From positions 1-52,070 of the forward strand of contig CACYBK010000025.1 of assembly GCA_902772635.1 (NCBI GenBank): a stretch of 52,070 nt of DNA. The letters are read 5' to 3'. Source of the DNA: an uncultured Lachnospiraceae bacterium (GTDB lineage: Bacteria > Bacillota > Clostridia > Lachnospirales > Lachnospiraceae). The position numbers and the translations under genes are program-made. Shown one piece after another: positions 9,701 through 17,979 of the stretch (the first letter of the stretch is position 1; every line of letters begins with the position of its first letter). The notes beneath the pieces are model-generated. The model was not told where the DNA came from. It saw only the letters and a program-made list of their open reading frames with translations, and ran no database searches.

Positions 9701-11040
9701 GAAAGAATGCTCTTGTCTCTGCCATAGCGGACAAGTCCAAGGTCATTTGTAAATGTGGTTATCCAGAGATTGTCGTCTTTGTCTTTCTTTATGCAGCGGA
9801 TACGGCTGTCTTTGATAAAGTTCGTCAGCTCATTGTCTACCGTGGTCCCGTCCTTTGATATGATCTGAAGTCCGGAATCGGTTCCGATGTAGAGGTCGCC
9901 GTCAAGAAGGCAGGCGGCATTTGCGACTGAACTGGCAAGACCTGCACGCCTGCTGACATCCACAAAATTGTTCGTAACCACCTTCATAGCGCCCTTTGTG
10001 GAGGATGCCATCCATAGATTCCCCTGATAATCCGACGTGAGCATCTCGATCCCGCTGTCGAACGGAATATCATAGAGCTGTTGGAATTCACTGTTTTCAT
10101 CAAGATATCCCGTCGCGGTACCTGTAGAGATCCACACTCTGTTGCAATCGTAATTGATCCAGTGTGTGCCGGAAAGCGGGGCGATATCTATCTTCTGAAG
10201 CTTGTCAGCCTTATCCCCGAATGCACCATGATAAACAGCGCTTCCTTCCGTACCGAGATATACCATTCCGGGATTTTCGGGGTCTGCCATAATGGTCCAT
10301 ATTTCTTCAATGCCGAGGTCTTTTCCGGTATAAAACTCATTTACCGTTCCATTATCTATCGCAAAGACGATCCCGTCGCCTGCCAGCCCGAAGATCCTGC
10401 CGTTTGGGTCCCTGTCAAGCCGGAGCACGCGCTCTCCGGAAAATGTTTCTCCCCCGGGCGTGTGAAGGATAAGGGCGTTGTCTGCATAGCACAGTCCGTC
10501 CGTAGTCGCAATGAAAACATTACCTGAATTGTCCTCGGCAAAGCTTCGGATGGAGGATGAAGAAAGCCCGTCCTTGTGGGTAAGGTGCGTCTGATCGTTC
10601 CCGTCGATAACGACAACTCCGTTGTCATTGGTGCCTACCCAGATCCTCCCGCGGCTGTCCTCGAAGATGCATCGCGCACTGGTAAGTCCCTGTGAAGCAT
10701 CCATTCTTTCAAAAACCTGACCGTCATAGCGGATCACTCCGGCATAGCCGCCTATCCACACATAGCCGCTTTTTGAGCCCAGAATGTACATGGCATCGGA
10801 GGTGGGAAGTCCGTTTGTGGCATCATAGACCTCCGTGGAATAGCCCATGTTGTAAAGCTGTCCGGTAGCGGCATAGCCGCCGCCGTAGATATCATATGTG
10901 TTATTCGTCTCTTCATTCTGCGGCGCAGATACATCAGCTGCAAAAGCGCTTTTCACCGGTGTGACAGCAAAAAGCGACAGCATGCCAAAAAGACAGCAGA
11001 GAGAAAGCGCTCGTTTTTTAAGTTTTCGCTTCGTCTTCAC
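6763..11040 (-). CDS. Hybrid two-component sensor kinase with propeller sensor (HTCS-like)
   Basis: Order: signal peptide; repeated two-component-regulator propeller blades (residues about 60-690); Y_Y_Y-type domain; one membrane helix near 800; HisKA with NMSHEIRTP (His about 833); HATPase (LLNLLTNAVKYTE, DTGMGV, GTGLGL); receiver domain (DILVVDDNPMNL, phospho-Asp in VLMDHMMPGMDG about 1139); and Hpt (KVHALKSSARIIGAG, about 1285). It thus carries a phosphorelay but ends without a DNA-binding output, unlike the Bacteroidetes HTCS proteins it resembles. I chose GTG 11040: AGGAGG ends six bases before it and it gives a clean signal peptide (VKTKRKLKKRALSLCC onward). An ATG at 11067 overlaps the preceding gene and lacks a ribosome site. 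It is sandwiched between two HD-GYP genes, 23 bases from the downstream one. Confidence 0.9.
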   Translation of the reverse strand: MKTKRKLKKRALSLCCLFGMLSLFAVTPVKSAFAADVSAPQNEETNNTYDIYGGGYAATGQLYNMGYSTEVYDATNGLPTSDAMYILGSKSGYVWIGGYAGVIRYDGQVFERMDASQGLTSARCIFEDSRGRIWVGTNDNGVVVIDGNDQTHLTHKDGLSSSSIRSFAEDNSGNVFIATTDGLCYADNALILHTPGGETFSGERVLRLDRDPNGRIFGLAGDGIVFAIDNGTVNEFYTGKDLGIEEIWTIMADPENPGMVYLGTEGSAVYHGAFGDKADKLQKIDIAPLSGTHWINYDCNRVWISTGTATGYLDENSEFQQLYDIPFDSGIEMLTSDYQGNLWMASSTKGAMKVVTNNFVDVSRRAGLASSVANAACLLDGDLYIGTDSGLQIISKDGTTVDNELTNFIKDSRIRCIKKDKDDNLWITTFTNDLGLVRYGRDKSILSLTTKDGMPSNSVRAVEFTESGDVLVATNGGVAVVRDGRVIRTVTGKDGMDNTVVLTVEEGFDGTILAGTDGDGIYMISDSGLTKLSVDEGLSSGVVMRIKKDSLKNVLWVVTSNALQYLKDGVITSVSSFPYNNNYDLYFDDLGNAWILSSYGIYTVDVDSMIADNITEYNLYTVENGLPYAITANSYSALDTDKNLYIPGRNGVIKVNINGYYENSGKLMMDVHYIVCDDERIFPDEKGVFRIPASQGRVEIMGSVMDYTMLNPTVRMYLENGPDAGITVPLSKLTSLEYTNLRYGNYTLHLQVVDKITGKVLQDKSFAITKKARLGELILIRVLFVILMVILAGFVVWYVMRSTIVARQYDKIRSAKEEAENANTAKSRFLANMSHEIRTPINTIMGMNEMVMREDATGVPKGYFMSVMNYSFDIRNATESLLGLINDLLDISKIESGKMHLVEKEYDTVDLFRSIVSMIRVRSTEKELTFDVVVDEIFPKRLYGDADKIKQILLNLLTNAVKYTEVGGFILNISIDERDNDTAKIRYSVKDTGMGVKEEDMEKLFTAYERLDEEKNSSIQGTGLGLDISRKFAELMGGKLWCESVYGEGSEFILTVEQRIVDASPIGAFIEHDESTPKGPYVPQFIAPDADILVVDDNPMNLNVIKGLLKATRVFVTTSTSGEDALDKIRDTAFNVVLMDHMMPGMDGIEAVARIREFDKDLPVYALTANSTAGEEFYKSKGFNGYLSKPIDSETLERTIMKHLPESMIEKPTQADAVEEITEIPEDMKWIYDVAEISVDEGIKNSGGISGFIFALKLFYDTLDGNRKVISDAYNDGNIRLYTIKVHALKSSARIIGAGTLSEHAAALEDAGNRQDMDFINSHNTPFIMEYESFKEILSRLNPEEEDDDEGKEPISEDELNEAYQALSDSVPQMDYDTVETILQELSQFKLPDDARKNIKRFSELLKTFDWDGMEELIGSILNKD

Positions 11041-11050
11041 AGACAGCCTC

Positions 11051-13198
11051 CTATACGGCATCCTCATTATATTTTCTCAGGATCACTTTTACTTCGGGCA
11101 GCGCATCGATAAAGACCTCGACACACTTCGCATCAAACTGTGTTCCGGCGCCTTCCTTCAGCATTTCGATCGCTTTGTCAAGCGGGAACGGCGGCTTGTA
11201 GATACGGCGGGATGTCAATGCGTCAAACACATCCGCGACAGCCATGATGCGGGCAGAAAGCGGGATCACCTCTCCATGCAGTCCTTCGGGATAACCCTTG
11301 CCGTCCCAGCGTTCATGGTGGTAGGCCGCCATGTTTCTCGCTTCCTTTAAGTAGTTTTCGCCCTCGACCGTATCAATGGCCTTTTCCATTATCTTGCGGC
11401 CTTCCGTCGTGTGGGTCTTCATTATCTCGTATTCCTCATCAGTGAGCTTGCCGGGCTTGTTCAGGATCTGATCGGAAATGCTGATCTTTCCGATATCGTG
11501 AAGCGGCGCGCTTCGTACAACATCAGAAATAAATTTGGGAGTGATCTTCTCGGCGTAGTAGCCTTTCTTCTTCAGGCCCTCCACTATGATCTTGACATAG
11601 GCCGCGGTCTTCTGGATATGCGCGCCGGTATCGGAATCCCTGTTTTCCACAAGGTCTGCCATTGTGATGATAAGGCCGTTCTGCATTTTGGCAGTATTTT
11701 CGGAAAGACGCCGTACGCTGCGAAGCTGCTCCGCCTGTGAGGATGCCATCTCGCACAAAGCCCGAAACAGCTTTTCAACCTCGTCGCCGGTGGTGATATT
11801 AAGGCTTCTCAAGCTTCTGACCGCAGCATCCAGCTGTTTCTGATCAGCCTCTATCCCGGTAAAGTTTTCGATCTTGTTCTTCAGGCTATGCACCGGATAT
11901 ACGATGTAAATGCCGGTCGTCCAAAGCCCGTAAGCAATGATAAGCACAAAGAAACCGGCAAGGATCAGAGCGACTCTGAGGATGAAATCCTTGATATAAC
12001 TCGTGATATCCTGCATCGACATATCAGCACCTGTATAGCAGACCGTCTTCCCGGTGCTGTCGCGCACAGGATAATAAGCAGTCAGAGTCCAGCCCCAGAT
12101 ATTGTCGGAAACGACAGGCTCTATTTCCTGTCCGGCAAGCAGCTCAGGAAGATAGGGCTTGAATTCCTCTTCGACCAAAACCCTGTCTCCGGGGGAATAC
12201 GCCTCCGACTCTTCAGCCGGGTTTTCCCTGTCATCCATATCAAAGATAAAGGTCACATATTCCTCGTCCATGGTGACCACATACAGATATTCAACATCAC
12301 CGGCGCCCTTCCAGATATAATAAAGTGTATCAGCGGTTTCTTTATAGCCGGGTGCCGCCTCGCCATCCTTTAAGAAAGCCGGGAGCCGGTCTCCGTTGAT
12401 CGCCATTGCCGCTGCACGGGCGGTAGTCAGGGCTTTTTCTTTCGCCTCCTCTTTCACACTGTTGTAATAGAGTGTCGTCCAGATATAGCCGATCAAAATG
12501 GCTACTCCCGATGCTACGACGAGGAGCATGATCGTCATCCGACGTCTTATCGAAAGATGGATATCTGCATCCTCGACATCCATCTCCTTTACTTCTTCTT
12601 TGGTCAGCGGACGCTGTCTCCAGCCGCTGTTTCTGATACGCTTTCTGATCTCCATGGGGATGAAATGGCGGACAAGAAGAGCAAGGGCGGTAGCAGTACC
12701 CTTTTCAATGATGTTGATCGAAATATTGATGAGGATAAAGACAAGAAAATTTGATATCGATGAACTTATATTTATCGTATTAAGAATCTCAACAATAACC
12801 TCGGTCTGGGGCCCTCCGAACAGGACCCATTGGATCGTACCGCTCAAAGAACCTCCAATGATCCCGGCTCCCAGCACGAAAATGAGAACATCTTTTATTT
12901 TGTTAAAGCCATTTTTGCGGACAAACCATGCCGTGTAGATCGCGATAACAGCATTAACTATTCCAAAGTAAAGAGAGTCGCTATTGAATGTCATGCAGAC
13001 CGTACTGGTCAGGACCGCTGTCATGATACCGGGGAATAATCCGCCGATCGTAGAGAGACCGATCGTTCCTATGTCGTCAGGATAGATCGGAAGCTTAAGG
13101 CGAAAAGCGACAAAGGATGCGATCACACCTACCGCGATCCCGATGATCACAGCAAGTGCCCTTATCATACTGTCACGATGCGATCTGAAACGCTTCAT
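11051..13198 (-). CDS. Membrane sensor with intact HD-GYP c-di-GMP phosphodiesterase domain
   Basis: Residues 1-190 hold five or six membrane helices. A further helix near 225 leads to an extracytoplasmic CACHE-like sensor (about 250-400), then a helix, a HAMP-like linker and an HD-GYP domain (about 510-700). The HD-GYP motifs are all present: APLHDIGK, MKTHTTEG, AAYHHERWDGKGYPEGL and AVADVFDALTS. It should degrade c-di-GMP in response to an external signal. An AGAGGAG site sits seven bases before the ATG and a near-consensus promoter lies at 13237-13265. It heads the operon, with the hybrid kinase beginning 10 bases after its stop. Confidence 0.9.
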   Translation of the reverse strand: MKRFRSHRDSMIRALAVIIGIAVGVIASFVAFRLKLPIYPDDIGTIGLSTIGGLFPGIMTAVLTSTVCMTFNSDSLYFGIVNAVIAIYTAWFVRKNGFNKIKDVLIFVLGAGIIGGSLSGTIQWVLFGGPQTEVIVEILNTINISSSISNFLVFILINISINIIEKGTATALALLVRHFIPMEIRKRIRNSGWRQRPLTKEEVKEMDVEDADIHLSIRRRMTIMLLVVASGVAILIGYIWTTLYYNSVKEEAKEKALTTARAAAMAINGDRLPAFLKDGEAAPGYKETADTLYYIWKGAGDVEYLYVVTMDEEYVTFIFDMDDRENPAEESEAYSPGDRVLVEEEFKPYLPELLAGQEIEPVVSDNIWGWTLTAYYPVRDSTGKTVCYTGADMSMQDITSYIKDFILRVALILAGFFVLIIAYGLWTTGIYIVYPVHSLKNKIENFTGIEADQKQLDAAVRSLRSLNITTGDEVEKLFRALCEMASSQAEQLRSVRRLSENTAKMQNGLIITMADLVENRDSDTGAHIQKTAAYVKIIVEGLKKKGYYAEKITPKFISDVVRSAPLHDIGKISISDQILNKPGKLTDEEYEIMKTHTTEGRKIMEKAIDTVEGENYLKEARNMAAYHHERWDGKGYPEGLHGEVIPLSARIMAVADVFDALTSRRIYKPPFPLDKAIEMLKEGAGTQFDAKCVEVFIDALPEVKVILRKYNEDAV

Positions 13199-13236
13199 TG
13201 AAATCTCCTCTGGAAATATAGCTTCACAACATATTT

Positions 13237-13265
13237 ATTATATTCTATGAATAAAGTATCATCAA
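13237..13265 (-). promoter_or_regulatory. Promoter of the HD-GYP/hybrid-kinase operon
   Basis: On the minus strand TTGATG (13265-13260), a 17-base spacer and TATAAT (13242-13237) form a near-consensus housekeeping promoter, about 40 bases before the start at 13198. Confidence 0.7.
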
Positions 13266-13276
13266 ATCCAAATCAT

Positions 13277-13307
13277 AAAAAAACAGCGCCGAAAAAGGCG
13301 CTGCTTT
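13277..13307 (-). terminator. Rho-independent terminator after the hydrogenase-chemoreceptor gene
   Basis: CAGCGCC (13284-13290) and GGCGCTG (13297-13303) form a seven-pair GC-rich stem. Reading the minus strand it is followed by a run of seven T. It separates this gene from the promoter of the next operon. Confidence 0.85.
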
Positions 13308-13335
13308 TGTCATAAATAATGCGGTTTTTGGCCCA

Positions 13336-15294
13336 TTACACTTCTTCTTTGGAAGCTTCCTCCAGAGCATGAAGCTCGTCCTTTACCATCTCAACATTGT
13401 TCGTAAGCTCTACAGTGGATGCGGAGATCTCTTCCGTGGATGCTGCAAGATTCTGGGTGCGCATATTTACTTCGCTTACTATGCGAAGGAGATTCTCGGT
13501 GGCACTGTTTATCTTTTCCACAAGTCCTCTGACGTGAGAATTGTTATTGCTGCTGTCAGTTGCCGTGTCCTTCGATTCGGAGGCCAGGATATTGATCTGG
13601 TCAGCAACGACCGCAAAGCCTTTTCCGGCTTCACCGGCTCTCGCGGCCTCTATCGAAGCGTTCAGAGCGAGGAGGTTCGTCTGTGAAGCTATCTGTACGA
13701 CCTTGTCATTATTCTCTTCAAGCGCTTCCAGAGAAGAGGTGATCTCCTGCATTGAATTTTCAAGAGACTCACAGAAATCGGAGACATTGCTGACATCAGC
13801 GGAGATACCGGTACTCTCTTCGGCATTGGCATTGTTGCCGTCTGACATATTCTGAATGGCTTCTGTCAGGACATCAAAATGCTCGTTTACTCTTTCGATC
13901 GTCTTTGAAAGTCCCTCTCTCTGTGAATCGAGAGCAGCCTTTTCTCTTGCGACCAGATCGTCTGCGGCGGCCTTCTCGATAGCGACGAGGTCCTTGAGAT
14001 AATGAACACAATTGTCCTTGTGGTTGAAGCCGTTGTAGATGGCGCGCGCCATATCACGGCAGCTGTCATAACCGCAGCAGGAGCAGTCGATCTTTCTCGA
14101 CTCCGCGGTGGTCTTGTTCATATCATTGAAGATCGAATTGTATTCAGAATCCGTAGGCTCCTTGACCTTGCACTTCGCGGATCTGTCTGTATACTTCCGA
14201 AGATAATCTTCAAGGTTCAGTTTCGAGAACTGCCTGTTCAAAGCAGCAAGCCTCTGCTCGGGAGTGCGGTCCTTTGCCCAGGCGCCCTTTTCTCTCTTTC
14301 CTGTCTTCTTCACCTTTTCCCGGATCTCAAGAAGATGATAGAGATTGTCATCTGTCGAAGCCACCTCGGGGTCGGTACCCGTTCCGTAGATACAGCCGTT
14401 CTCACAGTTCAGGGCATCGATGAAGAGGTAAGGTGTCTTTTTGTTCTTGATCCTTTCCTTGTTCGTCTCGAGGAAGTGATACATCCTCTTTTCACCTTCC
14501 ATCTGACGGATGAAGACGCTTTCGCCAAGGAGCCAGTAAACATTTTCCTTGAGTCCGCCGGGTGTGGGATAGATGGAACCAAGTCCGTACTCTATCTCGT
14601 CTGAAACACTCGGACCTGAGATATTGTGCTCCTTCACATATTTCATGAGATGCTCGAAGGTTACGTTGTAGGAAACATATCCGTGATTGTTCGGGTCATC
14701 GATCTCGTTCTTCTTTGCGATGCAGGGGCTTATGAACGCGAGCCTGTCGGTGATGCCCATCTCCTTCTTTGCGTATATCGCAGCGCACATCATGGGAGAC
14801 TGCACCGGGAAGAGCATCGGAATGAGCTCGGGAGTATATCTCTCAATATAGCCTACCACTGCGGGGCAGGGCTGTGAGATCCCTCCAAGATAATTTCTTT
14901 CCTGAATATATTTGATGTAAGCCCATGTAGTGATATCGGCCCCAAACGAAACGCTGATAAATCTGTTCGCACCGCATTTCCGAAGCCCGCCGAGCACGCT
15001 TTCATATTCCCTTGGATAATTTGCCAGAAAGGCCGGGGCGATAAGTATTGATATCTTCACTCCTTTTGAAAGATCCTCGAAGAATCTTTCCGTATCGTCA
15101 TTGTATTCTCTCGCTCCATGTTCGCAGGCGTCGAAGCAGGCGCCGCAGGCGATACATTTGTCAGGATCGACCTCGATCCTGGACTGTCCGTTCTCATTCG
15201 GGGCGGAAGATATGCAGGCTCCCATAGCCGAGCATGACTTGATACATTTGTTACAGCCAACACATTTGTCGTTTGTAAACACAAGTGCTTCCAT
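13336..15294 (-). CDS. Ferredoxin / [FeFe]-hydrogenase-like / methyl-accepting signalling fusion
   Basis: A soluble 652-aa protein with no membrane helix. Residues 1-65 carry two 4Fe-4S motifs ([11 protein letters not shown] and [14 protein letters not shown]). Residues about 80-320 are an [FeFe]-hydrogenase-like domain keeping the three H-cluster cysteine regions: SQPCPAVV (about 143), [11 protein letters not shown] (about 189) and [11 protein letters not shown] (about 296). Residues about 398-430 are a further cysteine cluster ([20 protein letters not shown]). The C-terminus is a chemoreceptor hairpin with tip [20 protein letters not shown] (about 546). This suggests a cytoplasmic receptor sensing hydrogen or redox state and feeding CheA or another partner. 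Related sensory hydrogenases are known with PAS-kinase outputs; the chemoreceptor output is the unusual part. AGGAGG is 24 bases upstream, so the start is not fully settled. Confidence 0.85.
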   Translation of the reverse strand: MEALVFTNDKCVGCNKCIKSCSAMGACISSAPNENGQSRIEVDPDKCIACGACFDACEHGAREYNDDTERFFEDLSKGVKISILIAPAFLANYPREYESVLGGLRKCGANRFISVSFGADITTWAYIKYIQERNYLGGISQPCPAVVGYIERYTPELIPMLFPVQSPMMCAAIYAKKEMGITDRLAFISPCIAKKNEIDDPNNHGYVSYNVTFEHLMKYVKEHNISGPSVSDEIEYGLGSIYPTPGGLKENVYWLLGESVFIRQMEGEKRMYHFLETNKERIKNKKTPYLFIDALNCENGCIYGTGTDPEVASTDDNLYHLLEIREKVKKTGKREKGAWAKDRTPEQRLAALNRQFSKLNLEDYLRKYTDRSAKCKVKEPTDSEYNSIFNDMNKTTAESRKIDCSCCGYDSCRDMARAIYNGFNHKDNCVHYLKDLVAIEKAAADDLVAREKAALDSQREGLSKTIERVNEHFDVLTEAIQNMSDGNNANAEESTGISADVSNVSDFCESLENSMQEITSSLEALEENNDKVVQIASQTNLLALNASIEAARAGEAGKGFAVVADQINILASESKDTATDSSNNNSHVRGLVEKINSATENLLRIVSEVNMRTQNLAASTEEISASTVELTNNVEMVKDELHALEEASKEEV

Positions 15295-15347
15295 CTTGAG
15301 ATTACTCTTTCTAATATGCCTCCTATATGTTCCAAAAACAGCGGTTT

Positions 15348-15376
15348 ATTTTAACACAATCACGAAATAAATACAA
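15348..15376 (-). promoter_or_regulatory. Promoter of the hydrogenase-chemoreceptor gene
   Basis: On the minus strand TTGTAT (15376-15371), 17 bases and an extended -10 TGTTAAAAT (hexamer 15353-15348). It ends two bases from the repeat pair at 15379, and transcription runs away from the repeats. Confidence 0.6.
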
Positions 15377-15378
15377 TT

Positions 15379-15436
15379 GTGACACGGGGACGGTTCTTTT
15401 GGCACTTTTGTGACACGGGGACGGTTCTTTTGTCAC
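15379..15436 (+). repeat. Subfamily A repeat, tandem pair in a divergent intergenic region
   Basis: Copies at 15379-15405 (right arm altered to TGGCAC) and 15410-15436, separated by TTTT with the same 31-bp period as the 3178 pair. They sit exactly between the two divergent promoters. Confidence 0.95.
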
Positions 15437-15437
15437 C

Positions 15438-15466
15438 TTTCAATATATTTTTTTTCGAAGTATAAT
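15438..15466 (+). promoter_or_regulatory. Promoter of the debranching-enzyme gene
   Basis: TTTCAA (15438-15443), a 17-base spacer and a perfect TATAAT (15461-15466), beginning two bases after the repeat pair. Confidence 0.55.
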
Positions 15467-15486
15467 CAATTCTGCGGCAGGCAGCA

Positions 15487-15523
15487 AAAGGATCGTCACC
15501 CTTTCAACCCTACAGAGAAAGGG
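15487..15523 (+). other. Mutually exclusive hairpins in the glgX leader
   Basis: The CCTTT segment near 15500 can pair with AAAGG at 15487-15491, or as CCCTTT (15499-15504) with AAAGGG (15518-15523). The two stems compete for the same bases, so the leader could switch. No known riboswitch class is recognised. Confidence 0.25.
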
Positions 15524-15551
15524 CGGCGGATATAGTTTGAGGGGTGAGGGC

Positions 15552-17636
15552 ATGATAAGAGTAGACGAACTCCCAACACATGAACTTAATGGAATACAGT
15601 ACCGCTGCGGGCGGGTTCAACCCTTCGGAGCGAGTATCGTCGGAAACTCCGGGATCAATTTCTCTGTGTTCTCGAAGGATGCGACATACTGTGAACTCGT
15701 GCTTTTCCATAAAGGAGAGAGGGAGCCGTTTGCGAGGATCCCTTTCCCTGATGAATTCAGGATCGGCCATGTTTTTGCCATGATAGTCTACGGGCTTGAT
15801 ATTGAGGATTTTGAGTATGGTTTTTGCATGGACGGCCCCTTTGATCCCGGGCACGGATACCGGTTTGACAGGAGCAAGATACTTCTCGACCCTTACGCAA
15901 GGCTTGTAAGCGGAAGAGACGTCTGGGGGAAGAGCCCGGATCCTGAAAATCCCTTTCAGCACAGGGGCTGTGTCATCCAGGAGGATTATGACTGGGAAGG
16001 AGACAAACCGCTCGAGATCCCGATGAAAGACCTTGTCATCTACGAAGCCCATGTCAGGGGCTTTACAAAAGATGAGTCAAGCAAGGTGAAGTACAAAGGG
16101 ACCTTTGCCGGGCTTTTAGAGAAAATACCTTATCTCAAAGAGCTTGGGATCAATTGCATCGAGCTTCTTCCAATATTTGAATTTGATGAATTCGAGAACA
16201 GCAGGGTTGTTGACGGGGAGAGGCTTTATAATTACTGGGGATATTCTACGGTCTGCTTCTATGCGCCAAAGGCCGGATATGCGGCGAGCGCGCCCCTCGG
16301 CCTTGCGGCAGATGAACTGAAAAACCTGATCAAACAGCTGCACAAGGCCGGTATCGAAGTGATGCTCGATGTGGTCTTCAATCATACTGCGGAAGGAAAT
16401 GAAGACGGGCCTTATATTTCATACCGGGGCATTGATAATAAAACCTATTATCTTCTGACACCCGACGGAAAATATTACAATTTCAGCGGCTGTGGGAATA
16501 CCATGAACTGCAACAACGCGGTGGTTAGAAACAGTATCCTTGATACCTTAAGGTACTGGGTGTCGGATTATCATATAGACGGCTTTCGCTTTGACCTCGC
16601 GGCAATCCTCTCAAGAGACGAGAACGGAGAGCCTATGACAAGCCCTCCGCTCCTTGATGAACTGGCGCATGACCCGATCCTTGGAAAGACCAAGCTCATC
16701 GCTGAAGCCTGGGATGCAGGCGGGCTGTACCAGGTCGGGAGTTTTCCGTCATGGGGAAGATGGGCCGAGTGGAACGGAAAATACAGGGACTGCCTCAGAA
16801 AATTCATAAAGAGCGGCGCGGAGTGCGGGCCGGAGCTTATCTCCCGGATCATGGGCTCTCCGGATCTGTACGGGAACAGGTCTGCCGAGGCCTCTATAAA
16901 TTTCATCACCTGCCACGACGGCTTTACGCTCCGCGACCTTTTTTCATACAGTGAAAAGCATAATATCGCAAACGGCGAGAACAACAATGACGGAAGCAAT
17001 GACAACAACAGCTGGAACTGCGGAGCAGAGGGAGAAACAGATGATGAAGAGATAATCGCTCTTCGAAAAAGGCAGATCAAAAACGCAGCCGCCATGCTCC
17101 TTCTAAGCCGCGGGATACCGATGATACTTGCGGGCGATGAATTTGCAAACACGCAATTTGGAAACAACAATGCCTATTGCCAGGACAACAGGATCTCCTG
17201 GCTCGACTGGAGCATGCTTGAAGAAAATAATGACACATTCGGATTCTTCAAAAAGATGATAACCTTCAGGGCAGAGCATCCCGTACTCAGGCGATGCGAC
17301 TTTTTCACGGGGCAGAATTCGAGCGGTTATCCGGAGATATCATTTCATGGGACAAAGCCGTGGGAACTCGATGAGAACAACCCATTTCTTTCATTTGGTT
17401 TCATGTATGCGGAGCCTTCAAAGGATTTTGGGACAGAGGAGGACTCGTTCATCTACTGCGCGGTAAATGCGTACTGGGAAAGCGTGACCTTTGAACTGCC
17501 TGCTTTGCCGGACAAGATGAAGTGGAAGATTATTGCATATACAGGTGATGACAGAATAAGCCGGAAAAAGGCAGCCGGACATACCGTTTCTCTGATGGGG
17601 AGAAGCCTCATGCTTTTGCTGGGGCAAAAAAAGTGA
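15552..17636 (+). CDS. glgX: Glycogen debranching enzyme / isoamylase-type GH13
   Basis: A 694-aa protein with an N-terminal CBM48-like domain followed by the GH13 barrel of the GlgX/TreX/isoamylase type, which cleaves alpha-1,6 branches in glycogen. Catalytic regions are intact: DVVFNHTAEGN, nucleophile Asp in DGFRFDLAAIL (about 346), acid/base Glu in AEAWDAGG (about 383), and Asp in TCHDGFTLRD (about 455). No signal peptide, so it is cytoplasmic. I chose the ATG at 15552, which has GAGGGGTGAGGG just upstream, over a TTG at 15537. It stands alone with its own promoter. Its TGA stop lies inside a subfamily A repeat. Confidence 0.92.
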   Translation: MIRVDELPTHELNGIQYRCGRVQPFGASIVGNSGINFSVFSKDATYCELVLFHKGEREPFARIPFPDEFRIGHVFAMIVYGLDIEDFEYGFCMDGPFDPGHGYRFDRSKILLDPYARLVSGRDVWGKSPDPENPFQHRGCVIQEDYDWEGDKPLEIPMKDLVIYEAHVRGFTKDESSKVKYKGTFAGLLEKIPYLKELGINCIELLPIFEFDEFENSRVVDGERLYNYWGYSTVCFYAPKAGYAASAPLGLAADELKNLIKQLHKAGIEVMLDVVFNHTAEGNEDGPYISYRGIDNKTYYLLTPDGKYYNFSGCGNTMNCNNAVVRNSILDTLRYWVSDYHIDGFRFDLAAILSRDENGEPMTSPPLLDELAHDPILGKTKLIAEAWDAGGLYQVGSFPSWGRWAEWNGKYRDCLRKFIKSGAECGPELISRIMGSPDLYGNRSAEASINFITCHDGFTLRDLFSYSEKHNIANGENNNDGSNDNNSWNCGAEGETDDEEIIALRKRQIKNAAAMLLLSRGIPMILAGDEFANTQFGNNNAYCQDNRISWLDWSMLEENNDTFGFFKKMITFRAEHPVLRRCDFFTGQNSSGYPEISFHGTKPWELDENNPFLSFGFMYAEPSKDFGTEEDSFIYCAVNAYWESVTFELPALPDKMKWKIIAYTGDDRISRKKAAGHTVSLMGRSLMLLLGQKK

Positions 17637-17659
17637 CACGGGGACGGTTCTTTTGTCAC
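17633..17659 (+). repeat. Subfamily A repeat overlapping the glgX stop
   Basis: A single perfect copy; the TGA at 17634-17636 ends glgX. It is the left-hand, plus-oriented copy flanking the RAYT gene. The copies on the right of that gene are inverted. Confidence 0.95.
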
Positions 17660-17713
17660 TGTTTTTATAATTTGTTTATATATTTTTTATTTTTATTTTC
17701 AAATAAACCGTGC

Positions 17714-17935
17714 TATGATTTCTCAGATTCATGTTTCAAATTGCATCCTTATTCTTTCTTTTATCAATACCGTCTGTTAAGGAAACACTGATCAACCCCC
17801 ATACCCTCGCGAAAATTGCAGGCGCGAATTGCCTGTCTCGTCTATAACTCGGTCGGTGTTTCTGCTTCGCAGAGGTATCAACCGGACATCCGCGCCAGAA
17901 GCGAATATCTGCGCATCCTAACGGAGCGTTTTTTT
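17714..17935 (+). ncRNA. Structured leader or small RNA upstream of the RAYT gene
   Basis: The 343-base gap before the RAYT gene is AT-rich to about 17780, then turns GC-richer and highly foldable. A TGC-extended -10 TATGAT lies at 17714-17719. GAAACAC (17782-17788) pairs with GTGTTTC (17856-17862) and encloses the hairpin CAGGC/GCCTG (17819-17835). CTGC-TTC-GCAG (17862-17872) follows. GCGC-CAGA (17892-17899) pairs with TCTGCGC (17908-17914) with one bulged C. A weak AACG-GAG-CGTT stem and T-run close it at 17920-17935. No matching RNA family is recognised. Confidence 0.4.
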
Positions 17936-17979
17936 CTCCACTATTACCCCATCAATTATTATTTGAAAGAGAGCTGAAC

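Noticed and set aside
14002-14604. 200-codon plus-strand ORF
   Set aside because: Antisense shadow of the hydrogenase-chemoreceptor gene.
15487-15523. Known riboswitch upstream of glgX
   Set aside because: Competing short hairpins are present, but no conserved riboswitch core was recognised.
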